From Melghirimyces profundicolus (lineage in GTDB: Bacteria > Bacillota > Bacilli > Thermoactinomycetales > DSM-45169), in assembly GCF_003054245.1 (NCBI RefSeq), contig NZ_QBKR01000002.1, forward strand, positions 62,001-126,000: a stretch of 64,000 nt of DNA, in the 5' to 3' direction. A program made the position numbers and the translations under genes. This document shows, in pieces, positions 59,940-64,000 of the stretch (position 1 is its first letter; every line of letters starts with the position of its first letter). A model generated the notes under the pieces. The model saw only the letters and a list, made by a program, of their open reading frames with translations, did not search any database and had not been told where the DNA came from.

Positions 59940-60246
59940 GGAATGCAACTCCAAAAAACACCGGTGGGACAGAACTTCGCCAAGCTGATCCGGTCGTTAA
60001 AGTCCCCAAGCGCTTGCAAGATCACTCCTTTTTGAAGAATAGATGGAAATTTCGTCATGAACCCCAATTGGGTGTCAAAAATTTATCAGGGGGTCCAATC
60101 GGAATCTGTACATCAACGGCTACGGACCGAGGTCCGAGTCAACGGCAACTGAAGCGGGTTCAGGGAAGCAGATACTTCTCACTGAGCTTGGCTCGCTCAG
60201 CATCCAAACATAGGAATTCATCACGCAGATACTTTGATCTACCCAT
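59940..60246. other. Non-coding stretch without recognised gene
   Basis: About 300 nt between the Rrf2 promoter and the repeat element. Short open frames here have no ribosome site and no recognisable motif. It may hold debris from insertions that brought the neighbouring repeat, but nothing specific is visible. Confidence 0.5.
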
Positions 60247-60557
60247 TTGAAATATTGTGAAATAGTGAGCGGCAGCAATTACCCGAAGCCGCTCCGGTTG
60301 CACTCACAGAGCACAAGTCTCGCCGGGGTCGCTTCTCTCCCCGGTCTCGCTATGCTGTCCTGCAGGGATGGATGTACGGTCCGCTCCGAATCTTCCTGCT
60401 GCGGGCAGGGGCAAACGCCTGCGGATGCAACACAGAGAAGCTTTTGCCCCTGAACGCCCTTGCTGGCGGATTCTCCGCTGGGCAGGAAAGCAAAGTCGCT
60501 ATTTCGGGTAAACGCTTCCCCCTTCTTCTGACCTAACAATAAATCACAACACTTTTA
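60247..60557. repeat. MITE-like repeat (second full-length copy, inverted)
   Basis: This is the inverted counterpart of the copy at 55426-55682: inner ends AGCAATTACCCGAAG (60274-60288) and TTTCGGGTAAACGCT (60502-60516), outer right end ACAACACTTTTA (60546-60557), outer left end degraded. The interior carries about 55 extra nt (roughly 60297-60350) compared with the other copy. Open frames inside both copies look alike but the pattern is repeat-derived. It sits between the Rrf2 gene and the lyase gene. Confidence 0.85.
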
Positions 60558-60683
60558 GGTAACATTGTGTGTAATTGGGTTTGTCCATTAAAATTCGGGT
60601 CAACCGCAGACTAAGGGTTGACTTATTCCACCAACTCCGAGAAAGGCCACTTAAAATCAGACTTTCTTTAAACGTAATGCATT

Positions 60684-62204
60684 TTATCCATCGGAAGACA
60701 GAATAAAGCTATGAACCCGGTCCATCAGCCTCTCTTGGGCAGATTGGATTTTACCTTCAACCCGGGTCCACCGGTCCCGGTCTTCTTTTAAACGGCTTTT
60801 GCGAACATCCAGCATCCGTTGGGCTTCCTTGGGACTGGGACCCCCTGGACATTTGCGAACTTCGATGAAATAATGAGGATCGCTGACTTGGGCCAGTTTT
60901 TCTTGAGAAAAGGTCATCTCCCTTCCTAAGACTTCTTTAGCCGCTTCGAGAATCATCTGTGGAGGAACTTCATCCAGCTCCATGCCGGCCCGGTGGGCTT
61001 TGTGGGCCACCTTGGAAGCGATCTGGTGAGCGGTTCGGAATGAAATCCCCTTCTCCCGAACCATGGCATCTGCAAGCTCCGTAATGGTGATGTATCCTTC
61101 CCGGGCCCGTCGCGCGAGATCTTCCCTGTTGATTTCAATGGTGCTGATAACGGCGGTCATCAATTTAATCACCCGGACGCTCTTGTCGATCGCCTGGTAA
61201 AGGTGGGGTTGCAGATCGTCTTCGGTATCCACGATATCCCCGAAAGGAGTGTTGTGCACCATGGTGAGAACAGCCTGAGCGTCGGCGATGGCGCTGCTGG
61301 ACAGGGACCTGGAATGCTCCACGGAAACGGGGTTTCTCTTCTGGGGCATGATGCTGCTGATCTGGACGTAAGCATCCGCCACCTTCACGGCATTGAACTC
61401 ACGGGTGCAAAATTGGAGCATATCCTGAACCCACCGCCCCAGGTCCGTCATCAGAATCATGATCGAGGTTGCGGTCTCCAGAAGGTAGTCCGCTCCCGCG
61501 ATCGCGTCATAGGAGTTTTCCACCACTTCCTCAAACCCCAGAGAATCTTTTACGGAATCGCGGCAGATGTCAAAGCCCGTTGTGGTGATGGCTGCCGCTC
61601 CGAGGGGACTTTTGTTGACGTTTTGGTACGCCGACCACAATCGTTTTGTGTCCCGTTCCACCATATCGTGCACGGACAGGAGGTAATGGCCCAGCGTGGT
61701 GGGTTGTGCCGGCTGGGTATGGGTGTAAGCCGGCATCACGGTTTCCAAATGTTCTTCCCCCACATACAGCAAGGCTTCCCTGAGTTCCTGCACGTTCCGG
61801 ATCAGCTCCAACAGCTTTTCCCTCAAAACCAAACGGTACATGGCCACTCCCATGTCATTCCGGCTGCGGGCAATATGCATATTCCCCGCCAGGTCTTCCC
61901 CGATCTCCCCCTTTAACATACCCTCCACCATGAAGAACAGGTCCTCGTAACGGGGGTCGTATTGAAATTCGGAGGGATCCTTCCCGGCCAACTTTTCAAC
62001 GGCCCGCAGGATTTTTCCTGCTTCATCCCTGGATAACAGCCCTTTATCGCACAGCATTAAAACATGGGCTCGATGAATCTGAAACATGGCGGAAAACAGA
62101 AAATCCCTTTGATCATTGAACACAGGCTTTAACAGACAGTCCACATAGGTCTTGGCAGGAAAGGCAGTACCGTCTCTTTCCAACACTTTTTTCCTCTTTC
62201 CCAT
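60684..62204 (-). CDS. Argininosuccinate lyase-family C-N lyase, linked to an ABC importer
   Basis: A 506-residue member of the aspartase/fumarase superfamily. It has ARSRND (112-117), YTHTQPAQPTTLGHYL (160-175) and the flexible signature SSIMPQKRNP (283-292). The block after SPLGAA is AAITTTGFDICRD rather than the GALAGTTF of true argininosuccinate lyases, and no argG is near. It therefore probably cleaves a different C-N bond (for example an aminopolycarboxylate); this is inference. ATG 62204 follows GGGAGGG, 22 nt after the ABC permease. Confidence 0.85.
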   Translation of the reverse strand: MGKRKKVLERDGTAFPAKTYVDCLLKPVFNDQRDFLFSAMFQIHRAHVLMLCDKGLLSRDEAGKILRAVEKLAGKDPSEFQYDPRYEDLFFMVEGMLKGEIGEDLAGNMHIARSRNDMGVAMYRLVLREKLLELIRNVQELREALLYVGEEHLETVMPAYTHTQPAQPTTLGHYLLSVHDMVERDTKRLWSAYQNVNKSPLGAAAITTTGFDICRDSVKDSLGFEEVVENSYDAIAGADYLLETATSIMILMTDLGRWVQDMLQFCTREFNAVKVADAYVQISSIMPQKRNPVSVEHSRSLSSSAIADAQAVLTMVHNTPFGDIVDTEDDLQPHLYQAIDKSVRVIKLMTAVISTIEINREDLARRAREGYITITELADAMVREKGISFRTAHQIASKVAHKAHRAGMELDEVPPQMILEAAKEVLGREMTFSQEKLAQVSDPHYFIEVRKCPGGPSPKEAQRMLDVRKSRLKEDRDRWTRVEGKIQSAQERLMDRVHSFILSSDG

Positions 62205-62226
62205 CTGTACACCCTCCCTCGGGAAA

Positions 62227-63945
62227 TCATAGTGTATTTTGTGCTTTTACACCGAAAAAACGTTGAGAGATCCACAGTACGCCGGCGATCAATATAATCT
62301 GGTAGACGGCGTATGCAGCGGCCTGGCCCAGATTGAACATACGAAGCTGGTTCATGATTTCGATCGAAATGGGCCGGTTATCAATGGTGTAAAGCATCAC
62401 AGAGGAGACGAATTCGCCCACCGCTGTCACAAAAGCCAGTAAGGTTCCGGCCATAATCCCCGGCATGATCACGGGAAGAATCACCCGTCGGAAAGTGGTC
62501 GTCCACCGAGCCCCCAAATTTCGGGCCGCTTCCTCCAATGAATCATCCAACTGTTCCAATGCTGCATTGGTGGAGCGGACCACCAAAGGGATGTGACGGA
62601 TAAAATAAGCCAGGGGCAAAATCCAAAACGTTCCGACCAACACATGCCCAAAGGTGAAGGGAGTCGGGACGTTGAATGCCAGGATCATGTTCATCGCCAC
62701 CACAGTGGCAGGCAGAGCCCAAGGCAGCATCACCAAAATATCCAGGAGATTCTTCCCCCGGAATCTTCGTTTGACCAACACATAGGAGGCGAAGATCCCG
62801 AACAGGAAGTTACCGGCTGTGGCGACAGTGGCCATCAAGAGACTGTTTCGGACCGGTTCCCAGATCGTTGGATCTTTCATCAGCAGAATGTAGTTCTCGA
62901 AACTGAACGTGGTCGGATACGTCTGATAGGTCCAGGTTCCTTCGGGAACCAGCGACAGCAGGAACAAAGTCGCATGAGGAAGGAGAAGGATGATGACCCC
63001 GAAAACCCCGGTGGCCACCAAGGGCCACTTTACCCATGGGTTACGGACTTCCCTCCGGTGGGTGCCGACCCCTTTTTCCATCATCCGGTAATCCCTTCTT
63101 CCCTGGTACCACCGCATCAACAGCAGAAAGGAAATCGAGATGACAGAGAGGATCACCGATTGGGTGGCGGCCATGTCCAGGTTTCCGTTGATTTTTGAAA
63201 AGTAGATTTGAAGACTGAGAACCCGGAACCCCCCTGCCAGCAGGAACGGCGCTGAAAACGAAGCCATGGAGGTCATGAAAACCAACAACGATGCTGCCAC
63301 CAACGCCGGTGTCAACAGCGGGAGAGTAACTCGCCGGAACACCGTCCAGGAGCCGGCCCCGAGGTTCGTGGCCGCTTCCTCCAAAGCGGGATTGAGGCCA
63401 CGGACAGCGGAAGAAACCGTCATGTAAAAATAGACATACATGGTATAAGCGTGAACAAGGAGAATTCCCGAAACCCCGCTCAGCTTGAAAGGCGGTTCCT
63501 CCAACCCGAACAGATCCTGGATGGATCGGGTAACCAAGCCCGATTCCCCGTAGAGGAACAGAAAGGACATCACCCCGACCAGCGACGGGAGCACAATCGG
63601 CATGATCGCTGCCGATGCGAAAAAACGACGGCCCGGGAATTCATATCGGTTGAAGATAAAGGCCAGGGGAACGCCGATCAGGGCACTTAAGAACACACTG
63701 AGAATCGAGATGTAGACACTGTTCCACAACGCCTCCAGGTTGGCCAGGCTCTCCGGATTAAAGAATAGTCGGTAATTTTTTAACGAAAACGTCCCATTCA
63801 CCCAGACGCTCTCCACCAACGTCCTGAATTCGGGATAAAACACATAGGAAAACAACACCGCCACCACCGGGAGCAGAAGCACCCAGGTGAAGACCCGGTC
63901 TGTCTGAAACCAATCCCATCCGCGTTTCAGCAAGCGGTTAAGCAC
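62227..63945 (-). CDS. Double-domain ABC transporter permease (iron/polyamine type)
   Basis: A 572-residue fusion of two permease domains (FbpB/AfuB-like), with about 12 membrane segments. The coupling (EAA) loops are EEAATNLGAGSWTVFRRVTLPLLTPAL (about 190) and EEAARNLGARWTTTFRRVILPVIMPG (about 485). The family imports Fe(III), thiamine, phosphonate or polyamine-like solutes. I take GTG 63945, 8 nt after GGAGG; the in-frame ATG 63951 and GTG 63954 are too close. Overlaps the ATPase stop by 8 nt. Confidence 0.88.
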   Translation of the reverse strand: MLNRLLKRGWDWFQTDRVFTWVLLLPVVAVLFSYVFYPEFRTLVESVWVNGTFSLKNYRLFFNPESLANLEALWNSVYISILSVFLSALIGVPLAFIFNRYEFPGRRFFASAAIMPIVLPSLVGVMSFLFLYGESGLVTRSIQDLFGLEEPPFKLSGVSGILLVHAYTMYVYFYMTVSSAVRGLNPALEEAATNLGAGSWTVFRRVTLPLLTPALVAASLLVFMTSMASFSAPFLLAGGFRVLSLQIYFSKINGNLDMAATQSVILSVISISFLLLMRWYQGRRDYRMMEKGVGTHRREVRNPWVKWPLVATGVFGVIILLLPHATLFLLSLVPEGTWTYQTYPTTFSFENYILLMKDPTIWEPVRNSLLMATVATAGNFLFGIFASYVLVKRRFRGKNLLDILVMLPWALPATVVAMNMILAFNVPTPFTFGHVLVGTFWILPLAYFIRHIPLVVRSTNAALEQLDDSLEEAARNLGARWTTTFRRVILPVIMPGIMAGTLLAFVTAVGEFVSSVMLYTIDNRPISIEIMNQLRMFNLGQAAAYAVYQIILIAGVLWISQRFFGVKAQNTL

Positions 63946-64000
63946 GGTCATCACCTCCGGGAATGAGCCGGAGGCGATCCTCCGGAAACCGGAAGATCAC
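63938..64000 (-). CDS. ABC importer ATP-binding subunit, C-terminal end (partial)
   Basis: The frame runs in from the window edge and ends with VIFRFPEDRLRLIPGGDDRA and TAA at 63938. The FPEDRLRLIPG segment is the typical end of the TOBE domain of FbpC/PotA-type ATPases. Only about 20 residues are visible, so the rest is unknown. It is translationally coupled to the permease. Confidence 0.6.
   Translation of the reverse strand: MIFRFPEDRLRLIPGGDDRA

Noticed and set aside
60014-60250. Short plus-strand frame before the repeat
   Set aside because: No ribosome site, no domain-like pattern; looks like random reading of non-coding DNA.
1-64000. CRISPR arrays, rRNA or tRNA genes
   Set aside because: No regularly spaced repeats and no recognisable rRNA or tRNA cloverleaf sequences were seen on either strand.

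Overview
The window (about 58-60% G+C by eye) looks like chromosome of a high-GC member of the Bacillota, probably a Thermoactinomycetaceae-like Bacillales. The grounds are strong AGGAGG ribosome sites, a secreted M4 (thermolysin-type) protease, a cobalamin riboswitch with an intrinsic terminator, and GntR, PucR, Rrf2 and MerR/TipA regulators. The family assignment is inference; no rRNA or marker gene is present.

Region 1 (1-20960) is one long minus-strand cobalamin operon. A promoter (20932-20960), a B12 riboswitch (20745-20908) and a terminator (20618-20654) precede cobA-hemD, cbiA, a Ni/Co-type permease, cbiC, cbiET, cbiL, cbiF, cbiG, cbiX, cbiH, cbiJ, cbiD, cobN, a fused ChlI/ChlD-type chelatase subunit, cobQ/cbiP and a PduO-type adenosyltransferase. 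It ends at a hairpin (503-550). Together the genes cover most steps from uroporphyrinogen III to adenosylcobyric acid. CbiD, CbiG and CbiX mark the early-cobalt (anaerobic) route, yet the late-cobalt chelatase CobN plus ChlID is also encoded. A partial TAXI-type TRAP binding lipoprotein lies beyond it (1-380).

Region 2 (21009-30316) holds uppP, the M4 protease, a three-gene oxidative N-demethylase (dimethylamine monooxygenase-like) cluster, a VIT/VWA-domain gene broken by an in-frame amber codon, and an AT-richer lipoprotein. Region 3 (30317-37574) holds an omega-amino-acid transaminase plus CoA-acylating semialdehyde dehydrogenase operon and a sodium symporter operon. Their promoters share the same sequence blocks at identical spacing, so they probably form one regulon. 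A TipA-type MerR regulator with a 19-bp-spacer promoter and a luciferase-like monooxygenase follow.

Region 4 (37661-46281) is a 4-hydroxyphenylacetate (homoprotocatechuate) cluster: GntR regulator, DapA-family aldolase, hpaG, hpaE, hpaB, a frameshifted hpaD, a truncated hpaC-like remnant and a sodium symporter with a tiny accessory protein. The pathway appears to be decaying.

Region 5 (46408-57399) contains a small orphan ORF with its own promoter and terminator, then a nine-gene minus-strand operon divergent from a PucR regulator: isopropylmalate/malate-type dehydrogenase, aldehyde dehydrogenase, SDR, a complete ECF transporter (A1, A2, T, S), a P1-family peptidase and an M20 peptidase. It looks like an uptake and catabolic system for an unknown amide-containing compound.

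Region 6 (57412-64000) has an ABC ATPase, a catechol-dioxygenase-like VOC gene with an Rrf2 regulator sharing one operator sequence, an argininosuccinate-lyase-family C-N lyase, and part of an iron/polyamine-type ABC importer. A MITE-like repeat with terminal inverted repeats occurs three times (26328, 55426, 60247).
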